Shown piece by piece: positions 35,160 through 47,872 of a stretch of DNA of 64,000 nt. Source of the stretch: Selaginella moellendorffii. Taxonomy: Eukaryota > Streptophyta > Lycopodiopsida > Selaginellales > Selaginellaceae. The notes under the pieces were generated by a model. It was not told where the DNA came from and searched no databases. It saw only the letters and a program-made list of their open reading frames with translations. Both the position numbers and the translations under genes were made by a program. Numbering within the stretch: position 1 is the first letter of the stretch; the number at the start of each line of letters is the position of its first letter. The DNA is taken from NCBI RefSeq assembly GCF_000143415.4, contig NW_003314265.1:1047864-1111863 (forward strand). The letters run 5' to 3'.

Positions 35160-38100
35160 ACTCTACCACCCATAGACAAAGTTTGATGTCCTTATCGAAC
35201 GATAAACTATTTTATAAAGTAATACTAATGTGTATTACCCTTTCCATTCTTGGCACCTCACCAATATTCGTCAATGGTTTGATACTGAAGGCTCACCATG
35301 CCTTGCCCATCCTCTAAGGAGGATAGTCTCTCCAACTTAGAAACTGATTGGACCACTTGTGGTGGTTCTCTCTTTTTATTGATTTAGTTCTCGCTAAACC
35401 TGTCAAAGACACCGTCTCTATTTCCATCCCACTATTCCTTCTTGAGTAGTCTCAGTTTCTATCAATATAACCTTTGCAATTTGGAACTTTTACTTTTGAC
35501 TTTTTGAAGTCAATTTCCTAGGTGTCTCCATCACCTTGCATTGCATATATTGTGTAGCTCCACTTCCCCATCCTAGGAAGTTCTCTACTTGAGGGCACCA
35601 TCATCCTCTTTTCTATTTCGTGTTACCTTGGGCACTAAGTTCTAGTTATCATAATTTGTGCTAGAGTTGTTCATGGCCTTATTATTTGGCTACCTTATTG
35701 CTCTATGCCTTAGAGCTTTCGCTTTCGCCAAATCAAAGAGATTGAGAATCCATCCTTGGAAACATATTGCCTTTCCCACAATTCGTTAACACTTAACACA
35801 TTAGTGTTCTTGGCCTAACTTTGCCTTTTTTTTTTTTTTTTTTGGATTCTTTCCCATGATTCCCATGGCTCTTTTCTTAGCCACTAGTTTTTTGCTTCTA
35901 TCCTTGATGGTTGCACCCAGCAACATCGGATCACTACCTCCATTCTCAAGGTATGTTTTTGGTTCCATAGCAAAGATTTTGCCTTGCTAAGTCTAGAGGG
36001 TGTTCACCCTTAGTATGTCTCTTTAGCATTTTCTATTGTGAGTTCTATCCCTGGCCCAACTTTGGGACCCTCCCATGAGTCTCTTATAGAGACTACCTTT
36101 TTCGAACTCTATATGCCATTGTATTGTCATAAATCATTTCCCTTAGGTGTTCTTCCCACTTAGTCACCTTAACCAAACTACACCATCATCAATAGTTCAA
36201 ATTAACATTTTGAACTAAGAACTTTATCCCTTTTACCTCACAAAGACCTTGTCCTTGTTTTAGCTATGAGATCACCTTGTGATCTAACCTTGGCACCTTA
36301 ATAGATTTGTCAATAGGTACTAAATCCTCTAAACCTTTAAGTTGTTCACCATGACCCCGGGGGCATCCCCCACACTTGGCAATGCACCCAAGCCAGCCCT
36401 TCCGGCTAAGGGTCCATAACAACTAAGATTGGGTGTCTTCATCTCATTCACCACGTCCTTGGTGCCACTCGCACCAAAGTGTTCAAGTTAGATATGCCGA
36501 GCCATCCATACTAAGCAATCTAATTGTGCATTAGGACTCCGGGGCATCCCCTGCTTAGCGGTGTGCCCAAGCCAATTTCCTTACTGAGAGTCCATGACCA
36601 CTAAAAAATGAGTGTTCTCATTTTTCAAACCATCACCGCGCCCTAGTGAGTTAGGACTCAAACCCAAGCATTAGAGGGTCGGGACTCGAACCCAACCTCC
36701 GTATATGCATGTACGGAAGGCATCATCCAAGATGCCTAGTGTGACTCCCCATGCTGGTGCACCAACTTATAGTTAAAGCGCACTATAAATCACAATTTAA
36801 GAACTTAGTTCCTCTGCATTGCCAAGTCCTCTCACTTGACAAGTTTGTGATCATGCATGGACTCTTCCATGCTTGGCCCCATGGGCCACCCCTTTTGAAA
36901 TTGGCACCTTCAACTAGGGGATTTGTTCCTCTGACTTGCTAATCTCACTTAGCAAGTCATCCGACCAATGTAACATGATTTCATGCATAATAATGAAAGT
37001 CCTGACCATCAACTTTCATTCAAAGCTATCCTTTTGAGCACTCAAGAACTGCTTCCTCAACCTTGATAGCCTTGCGTTATGGCAAGCTTCAAGGCCACGC
37101 TTCTGCTATGCCACTCTGATTTTGCGCATTCTATGAACTATTTACACTTGGCTTTCTAGGTACTAAGTTACCTAGAATTGTCTTTGGGAACCTTTGAAGG
37201 AATTCTGTCCCTTAACTTGCTAAGGCCTCTTCTTTCGTAAGCTTTTTAATTGCCATATGGTTTAACATGAACAATTCCATACTTTAGACTCTCCATGGTA
37301 TCACAGTTGCTAGTAATAACAAGCTTGAGCACCCACTTGATTCTTCACTCCTAATTAGCATAACCACCCTTGGTTATGCAATTCAATTCTTATGGTTTGG
37401 TTCTATCCCCTTATTATTTGTTTTTAGCCTCACATCTTTCCTTCAGTTATTCTCCTCTAGACTAGGAGGATAGCTTTGCACTTTTTACTATACCGTAGCA
37501 AGTATTCTTAGGGATGAACCTACTTGATAGCCTAGGGAGTGGTTCCTCAATCCGAGTATGCTCAATTTATAATCCCACACACCAAGATTAATGTTGCCAT
37601 TTATGGGCTTTTATATGCCCATCATTAGCCTTGCCAAAAATTCCATTTTGGCTTTGTCCAATTTGGGTAGATAGTCTTCTTCTGTCTCCACAACCTTGGA
37701 CATTTGGATAGCACATTTGGATTTAGTCCCTTGGGCCTTATCTATACTAAACACCACCTCCTGATGTTCTAGAGTGTTTAGGTGTCCTAATAATGACCTT
37801 CTTGACAATGAGCATTTCCTTTTACGACATTGACTTACTATATCGCAACATAAACAATTTATCCCTTGTAAGGGTATATTTAACTTCCTTATGCCATTAA
37901 GAAGTCTTGGGTAGTTACCTTCTACCCGTTTAACCAATTATCTTGCACCTTTTGTTTAATTACCTTATAGTTGTTAAGTTTTATAACTCATCGCTTGGTG
38001 CTTCCACACCTCTATCATTATCTAGGTTACCATACCCTAACTGCATGCTTTCCAGCTTAGGCTATGCCATTCACATTTTCATTAGGATTCCTTTGGGAGG

Positions 38101-39206
38101 TTCTCGTGAACTTGCCAACTTCATCTTAAGGCATCACGCCTTAGAACATTCGGTGTTTCTGCACCATCGGCGCCACGAGCCTACCTTTATGACACTTTTT
38201 ACTTGTGTTTAAGTCTTTGCCAAGACCAATACGGTCCTTTTTTATACCAACTATCCGTTAGCACTACACTATAGAGTTTACACACAATTTTGTGTCAAAG
38301 TTGTTTTCTTCTGGGAACACATTTCCCACAACTTTAGTATGGCACCTTTTGCCATCAATGAAATGCCCATTGTTCTCATGCTTGAATCTTATGATCCTCC
38401 CCATTCTTCGTGGGGCACAACACACCTCAGTCCAAATGCTTTTAGCAACCCCTTAGGACCATTCCTTGACTCTACTTGAGTCATCTAACATTTTTAGACT
38501 TTATAATCCAATGATCTATAAGGTGTTATTTTGAGGTGCCAGCTTACTGGAATACAACTTCTTGTATTCGTGCCCTACTCACAAGGACCATCTTTGCAAG
38601 TGTTACTCTAACACTTAATTCTGTTCTCTAGGGGCAACCTTTGCCCCTTATGACTACTTGTCCATGTGATGAGAATACCAACTCATCCTCTAAATACACC
38701 CCCAACTCTTTGGGTTGTTCCAGCATTTATTAAAGATAGCCCTGGCTACTATTTCAAAGACTTGTGTCCTCTTCCGTATTTGACCTCTCACGGTCATTAC
38801 TTCTGGTCTCACATTCATGAGCACCAACCTTGACTATATGAGGATAATCTTGTGACTCCTTTATTGCTTTGGAGTCTCTATCTTTCCTGTGATCCTAATT
38901 ATAGTTGTTTACCACAACTATATTAACCAATTTGTTAAGTCAAATGCTCATTTGGATCACATCCTCAACTCTTTGAGGAAACCTTTATATTGTTACCAAG
39001 ATCCCAAAGTCATTCCCTTACTGACCCTTTTCTATCCACCACATCACGCCCAAGTTCACGCATGAATTTGAGTGGAGAACCATGTCCTCTCGACATGCTA
39101 CTCCTCAAGGATAGGCCCACTCCTAGGACCTTATGATGCCAACATCAATGGTAATATACTTGAGCACCAATAAAAGTCAGACTAAGGAATAGCTCCGATA
39201 CCAAGT
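35160..39206 (-). other. Family 1 interior (copy B), no coding capacity seen
   Basis: Aligns with 1655-5691. One B-box-like hairpin is intact (36675-36696) and the second has a CAAACC variant. There is a T run at 35826-35843. No retroelement protein is visible. Confidence 0.75.
39192..39203 (-). other. Primer-binding site, family 1 copy B
   Basis: The reverse complement TGGTATCGGAGC differs from TGGTATCAGAGC (tRNA-iMet 3' end complement) by one base, 3 bases from the LTR edge. Confidence 0.85.
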
Positions 39207-40826
39207 TGTGAGCGACTAAATTTTCTATTCTACTTTAGTCACTTAACCACACCTCCGACCACTTGGAGGAGTTTCACTCACAACCTCCGTAAGTCCTATT
39301 TTGGACTTAGGGACTTGTTAGCCCTAAGAATGGCATCCATGCCACTCAACCATTGCACTTGGTCCAAGTGCTCCACGTGTCCGATTCCATGACTAACACC
39401 CCAAGGTACCATCGACATATCAATCCATTTCGCTAAGGCCATGCCCATTCACCTTGGTCATACCAATGGTCTGACACCACCTACATGACAATTCTGTCTT
39501 TCAAAAACTAGGCCATCTGTCTATGAGTGATCATCCCAAATCCACTCCTTAGCATCCTTAGGATGCCCACAGACATGGAGAATAGCTTTCCCGAATATCC
39601 CTTTTTCAGTCCCCACTAAGTCCTTTTTTGCCCATGGCCGTATTTGCCAACACTGCCACTAGATTGAGGCTCACAAGCCCAACCACTAAGTCCCACAGTC
39701 CTCTAGGACTTTCTCACCACACGACTATATCCTTGGTCACTACACCAAAGGACTACTCCTCTTCCTTTCCACAATTTAGGCTTTTGGGACAACATTTTGA
39801 AACACCGTGGCCCTACGCAAGCCTCATAAGTACTCTCCTCGCCTCCCACCTTTGGGTGCTCTAGCCATAGGCTTAGAGCAAGGTTCTGTTGAGCCACACC
39901 AGGTATCCAAGTAGGTAATGCCACCCACACTTGGATTAGGAGCATTGACCATTCGATTTCCTGGGGGAACTAGAGCTAGCTTTTGAACACTTCACCAAAG
40001 CTACCTCGTTTGTCGGTCCATATTCACTCTAGTTTTGGACTTCCCAGTAGTCAGCTCATCACCCAACACTGGGTATGGCCTTCTTGGGCCAAACTAACCT
40101 TTCCTAGCCAAACTAGCTCCACTAGGCTCCAACTCCCACACTCTCCCTACTAAACTTTTGGAACCCCCCGCAGCCCCCCCCTCTGGGGGACAATCGCTTT
40201 GGGCTTTCACCCAATTTCCTGTATTAGTATTCGGGCTCGGACTCGGACTCGATGGTCTCAGTCCCAGTTTCGGACTCGGACTCGATCTTAGTCTCGGTCT
40301 CGGTCTCAGTCTCGGTTCCATCTTGGACTCCATCTCAAGTCCATCTCAGACTCCATCTCGGGTCCATCTTGGACTCCATCTCAAGTCCATCTCGAACTCC
40401 ATCTCGAGTCCATCTCGGACTCCATCTCGGGTCCATCTCGGACTCCATCTCAGGTCCATCTCGGACTCCATCTCAGGTCCATCTCGGACTACAACTTGGG
40501 TCCATCTTGGACTCCATCTCGGACTCCATCTCGGGTCCATATCAGACTCCATCTCGGGTCCATCTTGGGTCCATTTCAAACTCCATCTTGGGTCCATTTC
40601 AGACTTCATCTTGGGTCCATCTTGTGTCCCTTTTCTAGATACTCACTTATCGCGCACCGCATGCTTGTTCCTTGAGCACTTCGTTGGGAGTTCCACTCCC
40701 GCTTTTGACCTTTCAAGTCGAAGCTTTTGGTCCAAACATGTTATGCTCGTTTGGCTTTCGCTTCGGCCACTACCACGTGGCACCCTTCCGGCTCCACTTT
40801 GGGGCCTAGGGATTTTGTGTCTCACA
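39207..40826 (-). repeat. Family 1 LTR (5' LTR of copy B)
   Basis: 1620 bases, including a tandem array at 40232-40620 built mainly from CTCCATCTCGG(G/A) and GGTCCATCT units. Confidence 0.85.
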
Positions 40827-41637
40827 TTAACAAGCAAAATGGAGCAAAATAAAGTTTAATGTTATTTCAGCATACCAATGGCCTAATGCAAGGATATAAG
40901 TACTCCATTAGCTAAGATGGTATGGAGTTTGGGTTTAAACCCAAACCAGATGTAGAATAAGAATAGATACATAGGTACACAAGCAAAATCTAGAGTATGC
41001 TTTAAGTTGGTTAGCCATAACTTACTATGCATTTGGAACCCCACAACCTCTGCCCCCTCCCCCCCCCTTGAGGAATGCATACTTTGGGCTTTCATTTTAG
41101 TCCCAAAAGTTAGTCTTTGAGATAATCACGAAAACTTACTAAATATGCAAAGGCACTAGATTATGAATCTAGATACTAAAACAACACCATCATATTCATG
41201 ATAATCTCTATATTCCGTAGATATGTCTCACTAGCAAATCTAGATGCTTTTCATAAATAACCAATAGGGCCAGAACGGGACAACACATGGGGCATGATAG
41301 CGAGAGTGTTTTGGTGAACATAATAATATATCATTTAGTGAATATTGAGGGGCCAAGCTCAATATTGCAAGGGTTCCTAACACTAGTAAGTGCAAGCCAG
41401 CAAATAAGTTTTTTTAAATAGGTCAAGTATGTTTAATTAATAGCACTTAGAAATTCCGTCTTTATGCTCTTTTGACCAAGTGCACACGTGAAAACCAGTT
41501 TCTCAACTAACTTGGTGGAGATTGATAAAGGGTCCAATAAATACCAATATTTTGTTGTCGTGGCATTAAGGAAAGAATATCTAAAAAGACTTGCCAACAA
41601 GTAACTTTTGATGCTTACAATCATATTTGCAACAACA
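40827..41637 (-). repeat. Third family 2 LTR remnant, right piece
   Basis: Diverged minus-oriented LTR: contains the C/G-rich run near 41050, the AACCCC and TTGAGGAA landmarks, and ends near ATCATATTTGCAACA. No matching interior follows, so it is a solo or truncated LTR. Confidence 0.65.
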
Positions 41638-42349
41638 AGATAATAACATTAAAACTATCACATTTGCACATGTTAGATATATTGTAGTATTTAAATTCAT
41701 TTTGTAAGTTTGTTACGTTCTTCTTATTACTCTTCTTAAATCTTAATTTATGTTTCACTATGGATTTTTACAAATAGTATAAGAGAGATAAAGAACTCTA
41801 AAATCTATAGAGGTTTTTTTTTATATTTTCAAGATCACCCACTATTTTTATTCTCTTAAAGCCTTGTTTCTAAAAGTCTTTTATGTCTACAATATAATCT
41901 TTGTATTAGCTCTATTTTGTTGGAGGTTATGATTCAAAATGACACTAAAATGGTTGCATGTTCAGAGTTTCTTCTTTCTGGTATAAGTGAGGGTAGACAA
42001 CAATGGGATTTATAGAATTCCAAGTCTAAGGAGATTCAATTTTTTGGATTTCTAGTCAAAGTGTTAAAACACACTCCAACCAAAGTGAATGTGAATAGTC
42101 AATTATTATCCTCTTCTTCTCTTCAAGTTAAAGTAGAAAAGTTATGCAAGCACGGACCATACTTAGGCTCACGAGCTAAAGAGTTGAGCTCACGAGTTAA
42201 GCTCAATTTTCAACTATAATTTAGTACAAACATTATAAACTTTAAAATTTTAAGGTTATGGCAAACCTAATAATTTCATAACTCTCTATATATTATATAG
42301 ATAAAAATGTTCTAAAGGACACTTTTTGTTCTAATAATTTAAATATTTA
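41638..42349. other. AT-rich DNA, nothing recognised
   Basis: No open frame with motifs. The right edge at 42349/42350 is an abrupt junction with the truncated Tat-like element. Confidence 0.5.
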
Positions 42350-43284
42350 CTACAAGTTGGTTGGTGGGTTCCGATCTAGAATCTCCTGAGTCTTGGCTAC
42401 CTGGGGTCTGATCCCATCCTGAGAGACATTAAAGCCCAGTAACCGGCCTTCGGTTACCCCAAATTTACACTTTGCCAGGTTCAATGAAAACCTGTGTTGT
42501 CGGCAGTGAGTGAAAATCTGTTCCAAGTGCACAAGGTGATCCTCAAAGGAGTCAAAGGTTGTGCACAGATCATCCATATACACCCTTAAGGCACCTCCAA
42601 TCAAGTCATGAAAGGCGTGGGTCATAAAGCGCTAAAAAGTAGCTCCGGCATTGCACAAGCCAAACGAGAGGACGTTGAAAGCAAAGACGTCCCAAAGTGT
42701 CCGGAAGGCCATAAGATCTCGATGATCCGGATGAATGAAGATCTGGTTGTACCCTGAAAAGCCATCCATGAAAGAGTAGTACTAGTGTCCAGCCATCTCG
42801 TCCACAATCGCATCGATAAACAGAGTTGGAAAGTGATCTTTCGCAGTTGCCTTGTTCAAGTCTCGAAAGTCAACACAGAGGCGGAGTTTTCCATTTGCCT
42901 TGCATACAGGGACTAAATTGGCCACCCACTCTAAGCTCTCCAAAGGGTAAATAAAGCCGGCTGCCAGAAGTCGTTCGATCTCCAACTTCATCTCTGAGTG
43001 AGCTACCGGGCTGAAACGCCGCATTTTTTGACAGACTGGTTTGGCTGACTCTGAAAGCACGATACTGTGCATGATTGTGCCATGGGAACTCCTAGAAGCT
43101 GGCTGTAGTCCCAAGCAAACACATCCTTGAAACAATGAAGGAGATCCAAGAGCTTTGCTGCGTTTATTGAAGCAAGTGATGTGGCGATAAAGACCGGGTC
43201 CTTGTCATCACCTAGAAGAACGGCATGAACCCTGGAGTCTGGAGAAACCTTGGGCCCAAGGACCTCTATCTTTGACTCCTCCAT
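42350..43284 (-). pseudogene. Tat-lineage reverse transcriptase (broken)
   Basis: Upstream of RT is KDVFAWDYSQL, the usual pre-RT segment of Tat/Athila elements. Then come LLAAGFIYPLE, WVANLVPVCK, LRLCVDFRDLNKA, SFMDGFSGYNQI, FGLCNAGATF and the active site VYMDDL (42566-42583 region), followed by LAKCKFGV. Asp residues of the SFMDG and YMDD motifs are present. There is a frameshift near 43140 and stops near 42783 and 42628. The sequence stops in NPPTNL, just before the RT connection domain. Confidence 0.85.
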
Positions 43285-43320
43285 GACTCTGGAAACCGAA
43301 GAGCAGGGAGTGCCTTTAGC

Positions 43321-44565
43321 TTATCGCATCATGGTGATTGCTTGGTGAGATAACCTGTCTGCCCAAAAGTTTTCTTCACAGGGGACACTTTGAAAAGACA
43401 CCTCAGAGAACTCATCCTTCAGGTTGACCGCCCGCTGCCATAGCTCTTTCAAGTTCTCTTTGCGGACTTGGTATTCTCTAGTAAGTTGGCGTATGATGAG
43501 TTGCGCATCTCCAACGAAAGTGACTCGCCTAAACTTGAGATCTGTGGCCAGCTTCATGGCACTGATGGCCGCCAAGTACTCTGCTTCATTAGCTGATGTT
43601 GTTGGCAAAGTGATAGAGAGGTTGGCTACTTTGTTCTCCGCAGAATCAATTATCCAAACTCTAATGCCGGCAACCTAGATTTTGGGGTAGAAAGCACCGT
43701 CAAAATAAGCTGTAATCATAGGAGTGGCCTCTTCCTCAAATAAAGATGCTGGGGACACCACATCTGGCAAGACCGTCTCTGGTAAGTCTGGTAAGAACAT
43801 TGCTATTGGATCCAAAGTCTTTGTTTGTTGTTCTCTTTGCTTCTGATGCTCTGAGCACTCGATGTCCAATGCAAGGACTGCAGCCAGGTACTCCGCAAGC
43901 GAAGGGAGATCCTCCACCAAAGTCCAGTCCAAGTCTGGTGCTAAAGTTTCAATGTAATACCCTTGGATTTGTACCGGGGGCTCCACGGTAGGAAATTCTG
44001 AACTCAAAGAGTTATAACTTGCATGCAACACGTTCGATTTGCTTGATTCTTCTTGCCAGTTGTGTGACTGGATGTCATCTTCCGTCTCCAAAAAACAGCA
44101 TGACAAAATACGCTCGAAGTCGTCAGCTACCGCAATTTTAGTAGGAAGATGCTGGCTGTGTAACACCTCAGATAGTTGTTGAGGAGGATTGAGTTCGACT
44201 ATGTCCTGCGAAAGATAGGCCTGGTCTGGAGTGACTGTGTCATCTAGCTCCATAAAAGAAAGTCGGTCCCATGCAAGAAACGAGTCAAGAAGCCCTTCCT
44301 CTATCAAGAGACACTCCAAAAAGCTAGATATGTGAGCCAGTACCCTATAAGCCCTGCCCTCAAGTAAAGAGGGCCTGTCTAGAGGCTCAGCCTTACTCTC
44401 AAATAAAGAGAGTGAAGCTGAGAGATGACTTGGGCTACCTGACTCACCTCCAACTGCATCAATCGCATTGCATGGGAAAGTGTCCGCCATATAGATGGTT
44501 GACGCCCTTGCCAACTCAGGAAAAACCTTTGTGAGGTCGGGAGGAAAGTATGGTGTGGAGGCCAT
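43321..44565 (-). pseudogene. Acidic linker plus RNase H domain placed upstream of RT
   Basis: The first ~280 residues (44565 to about 43725) are acidic, low in motifs and unrecognised. The RNase H domain follows: ITAYFDGAF (first catalytic Asp), one in-frame stop at 43675, then SANEAEYLAAISAMKLA (Glu), TFVGDAQLIIRQLT (Asp) and ENFWADRLSHQ (last Asp). The NEAEY style matches the archaeal/plant type (RVT_3) that Tat elements are known to have gained, normally downstream of RT. Here it is upstream and in the same frame as both protease and RT (all start positions equal modulo 3). The linker recurs in copy 2. Confidence 0.8.
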
Positions 44566-44697
44566 CTTAGTCCGAGCTTGCTGGGCTTGCTAAGAAAGAG
44601 CTTTGCCGTGGTTGTTGAGAAAGGTGGCGCTATGGGTTCCATTGCTAATTTCTAGCGTGCCTTGTGCGCTGTCAATGGTGCAATGGGCTGTGACTTG

Positions 44698-45270
44698 CTA
44701 GGAGCGGCCAAGAATGATGGAGTCTTTCAAAGAGGACGTTCCAAGACATTGGTAGTCAACCACAAGGAAATCTACCTCAGAAATAACCACTGAGACCTTG
44801 ACACCACAGCAAATTCCTGTCGGAGGAACGGTGTGGTTGGCGAAGGTTTTGAGCATGATGGAGGAGCTCTCAGTGATCTTTAACTGTGCTGAAAGGGCAG
44901 CCTCGAGAGAGATAATGTTGCTTCCAGAACCGGAGTCAACCAAAGCATCCACCCTACAAGAGGAAATACCGATTTGCACCAGGACGAAGAACAGACCAAG
45001 ATCTCCTCCATATCTTGTCATATCGACAATGTGCACCTCTTGAGGCGTCCTCTTGAGAGTGCTCTCTGGAGTTCCTGACCGTGCAAACTCCTCTAAATGC
45101 TGGCCGAATCCCGGGATAAGACACAACATCTCTCGGAGTGAAAAGGTGACGAAAGTGTCAACTAGTTGTTGAAGAACCGGCTCCGGAACAGGAGTAGCTG
45201 TTGGTGAGATCTCAGGAGGAGAAGAGAGAAGTGACCTGAAGGGGAGTTTACAAGCCACCCTCTTTGTCAC
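44698..45270 (-). pseudogene. Retroviral-type aspartic protease (Tat-like, copy 1)
   Basis: Contains VDALVDSGSGSNIIS with the catalytic Asp-Ser-Gly near residue 113, ICCGVKVSV and DFLVVDYQ, ending IILGRS before a stop. In copy 2 the residue at that stop is Trp, so the stop is a TGG-to-TAG change. It would cleave the Gag-Pol polyprotein. Confidence 0.75.
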
Positions 45271-45720
45271 TGGGCCTGATGCTAACGGAGATTCGCTCTC
45301 AACCGGCGCTAGGGGATCTGTGGTAGGCTGAGCGGCTACCTTCTTCTTCGCTTGGGCTCGAGTGGCTCCAGTTTGCTATTGTTGCCTATAGAGTTCCTCG
45401 GCTACCAAAATCATGTTGACCGATGAGGCTGGTGCCTTGCCTTTGCTTGACAAAGGGGCTGCGTCAATTGCTTGTCGCTCCAATTGCTCCTGATATGTCT
45501 CTGGACCCCGAGGCTGTGTGGAGTTATCAGCGAAGGGATGTTGTTGGACACATTGAGAAGATGGAGGCCGAAGCTCTGGGTGAAGCTTGAAGCAGCGCTG
45601 TGTGTTGTGTGTGTTCGTCTCGCAGTGAGTGCATCAATGGGACTTAAATCTGCGTTCCCGAGCTGTAGCAGCCTCTTTTCTGGACTCCACCAGCTCTTGG
45701 AGCAGTTTATCATGGTGGGA

Positions 45721-46611
45721 CTACTGCTGAAGAATGATCTCCTTTAGCTGCCGCATCTCATTGGCAAAGTTCTCAAGAGCCGGAGGTGTATGCTGAATAG
45801 CGACGGGCTTTGGTGTGGATGGGCAAACAGCTGCACAAAGTGACTCTGACGGGGTGATGGCTTGGTCGAAATCAACTCTAGCAATCCCCAAGTCAACCAG
45901 AAGCTCTCTTTCCAGCTTTGTGGCAAATGAAATTGCCTCGCGCCAAGAGCTGAATGTCTTCTTAAGAAGTTTCCGCTGCAAGTTCCCATGCAGACCCGCT
46001 ATGAATGCTGTGATCCCCTGTTGCTCATCTTGGACTACTCGGCGATCCCAACACTGCTTCCAGTAAGCTCAAAACCGTGTGATGTAGTCAGGAACAAACT
46101 CGTGAGCACCCTACCAGAACGAAAAGAGGTTGACAAGTAGTTGATTTGTGGGTTTTTCTTCAACAAAGCATTCTCTAAAAGAAGTAAGTAGTGTCTGGAA
46201 GTCTGTCCGGTCCTCTGGGAGGAGAGAATCTGCCCAAGTTGCTGCTTTGCCTTCGAGAGACTACAAGAAGTTGCGGCACATACGATCATCATCGACGATC
46301 ATGTTTGTGGTGTAGTAGTAATCAAAGTGACTAATATGCGATGTTGGAGAGATTGTTCCAACACCTGAGAAGACCGAAAAATGACTCCCCTTCTGCAGAA
46401 CATGGAGCTGAGGTCGAGCTAAAGGTGGCTGCGCCATAGCTCGTAGATCTAAGTCACTGGAATCTGTCGAGGAGGAAGAGGACTCGGCCCGAGAAGGTGC
46501 AGTGTCGTAGCTAAGTTGCCTTTGGATGTTGGAAAGTTTACTCCGTACCTTAGGGCCTTGAGGTATGGTGAAAGGGTGCCAATTTGTTGTACGTCTTGTT
46601 TGTACCAGCAT
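45721..46611 (-). pseudogene. Gag capsid-type protein (Tat-like, copy 1)
   Basis: Starts at the ATG at 46611 (LVQTRRTTNWHPF, a common plant Gypsy gag opening). The capsid region has AATWADSLLP, FVPDYITRF, AYWKQCW and ITAFIAGLHGNLQRKL. Stops at about 46261, 46108 and 46066 are matched in copy 2 by sense codons differing by one C-to-T. No zinc knuckle was seen. Confidence 0.75.
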
Positions 46612-47872
46612 CAAATACCCTAAACACTACAAATGCCCGGTCAAGGCAACTGAGTTGACAGGAGCAAGAAGACTGTAGGCTAGTGCTCAAGTTGCTCAAA
46701 ATGCCTTTGACCCGTAGGGTAACCGCCGGAGTAGCCACTGGGGTAGCTGCTGGAGCAGCCGCTAGCCAGTAACCGGAGTAGCCGCTGGAGCAGCCGCTGG
46801 AGTAGCCGCTGGAGCAGCCGTTGGAGTAGCCAGTAGCCGGTAACCCGTAACTAGTAACCAAAACCTGTAACCTGTAACTGGTAACCCCTACTCTCGCTCC
46901 TACTCCTATTCCTGCGGTTACCTATTCCTTGAAGATTGCGTCGTTCCCAAGGAACCCCCAACAAAGTTTAACCCAAAAGAGAGAAATGAGTCCTTTAGTC
47001 TCGATCCTTCTCCATTTTGACTGTTAGTGGGCTCGTTGGAAAGGGCTCAGCCTCGTCTCCCCTCTATTGTAGGAATGTGGGAAGAAGCCGCCTCAATATG
47101 CCCCGAAATCCACGAAGAGGTAGCCTAGAACACCAACATTGTGGAAAAACATGTGCATGTCCATGATGTAAATCGATACTGAGGCGCCGTTGGTATTTCT
47201 GGAAAGCCTAAGACCAGGAGCACCTCTAGAAACAAACGGCATCCAAAACAAAGCTCGGAAGAGCACGAATTCCTACTCCAAAGACGACCCAATTTAGCCA
47301 GAGAAGAAAATCCCTTTGCATGCCATCAATTCACCCAAATCTAGTGCTAAGAACTGCCACTACTCATAGATCTAGGCCAGATCTACAAGCCAAATGCACT
47401 ACCTTGAGAAATTTGGCCGAGGATCCAAGCGAGAAAGTGAAAACCCCAAAATGCTCATCCAATCGAGCCAAGAAACGTTGTATCTCTTTAAGTACTGCAC
47501 AACTGGATGAGCACCATACCTTGCTGGAAAGAGGAGCTCCAGACCTATCCAACACACTCAAGATCAAAGAAAACCACCGCAAGACAAACAAGGAATTCCT
47601 TCCCAAAGCCTGTGGCCAAAAGAAAAGAGAGAAATGACGCTTTAGAAAGTACTGCACTTCACGTCGTATTCACCATTTGTTGGGGGAAGGAGGGGCGCTT
47701 CCCCCAACACTCGCTCAAACACGAAAAATGCTTCACTACTCTCCACAAAAATGCCCCCCCTCGCCCTTGTGCCTTGTGAGGCAAGGGTTTTATACAAGGA
47801 AGATGGGGAATATTCTGAGGACTAGAATATTCCCTCTCTCTCTCTCACTCTCCCGGTGGCCATGCCCTAACA
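46612..47872 (-). repeat. 5' LTR and leader of Tat-like copy 1
   Basis: Shared with copy 2 (52504-53790). The outer end is at 47872. The inner LTR edge and primer site were not located with confidence. The leader holds 12-base GCCGCTGGAGTA/GCCGCTGGAGCA tandem units (about 46724-46836) followed by GTAACC-type and CCTACT-type short repeats. Confidence 0.6.

Larger units (their letters stand above)
33891..40826 (-). mobile_element. Complete non-coding LTR retrotransposon, family 1 copy B
   Basis: LTRs are at 33891-35159 (the element's 3' LTR) and 39207-40826 (5' LTR), both TGTGAG..CTCACA on the plus strand. The primer-binding site complement at 39192-39203 reads TGGTATCGGAGC on the minus strand, one base off the tRNA-iMet consensus. 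Flanking pentamers are TTAAT (33886-33890) and TTAAC (40827-40831). The insertion splits a family 2 LTR remnant, dating it after that element. The interior (35160-39206, 4.05 kb) is coding-empty like copy A. Confidence 0.9.
42350..47872 (-). mobile_element. Tat-like Ty3/Gypsy retrotransposon, copy 1, 3'-truncated
   Basis: Minus-strand order is leader/LTR (47872 to 46612), gag, protease, an acidic linker, RNase H, reverse transcriptase. It ends abruptly at 42350 just after the RT, so the second RNase H, integrase and 3' LTR are missing. The outer end TGTTAGGGC.. (complement of 47872) is shared with copy 2 at 53790, fixing the 5' LTR start. The complement of 47790-47797 contains TATAAAA, the likely promoter. 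Gag, protease, linker, RNase H and the first part of RT all lie in one frame, interrupted by stop codons only. An RNase H located before the RT is unusual. Confidence 0.85.
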
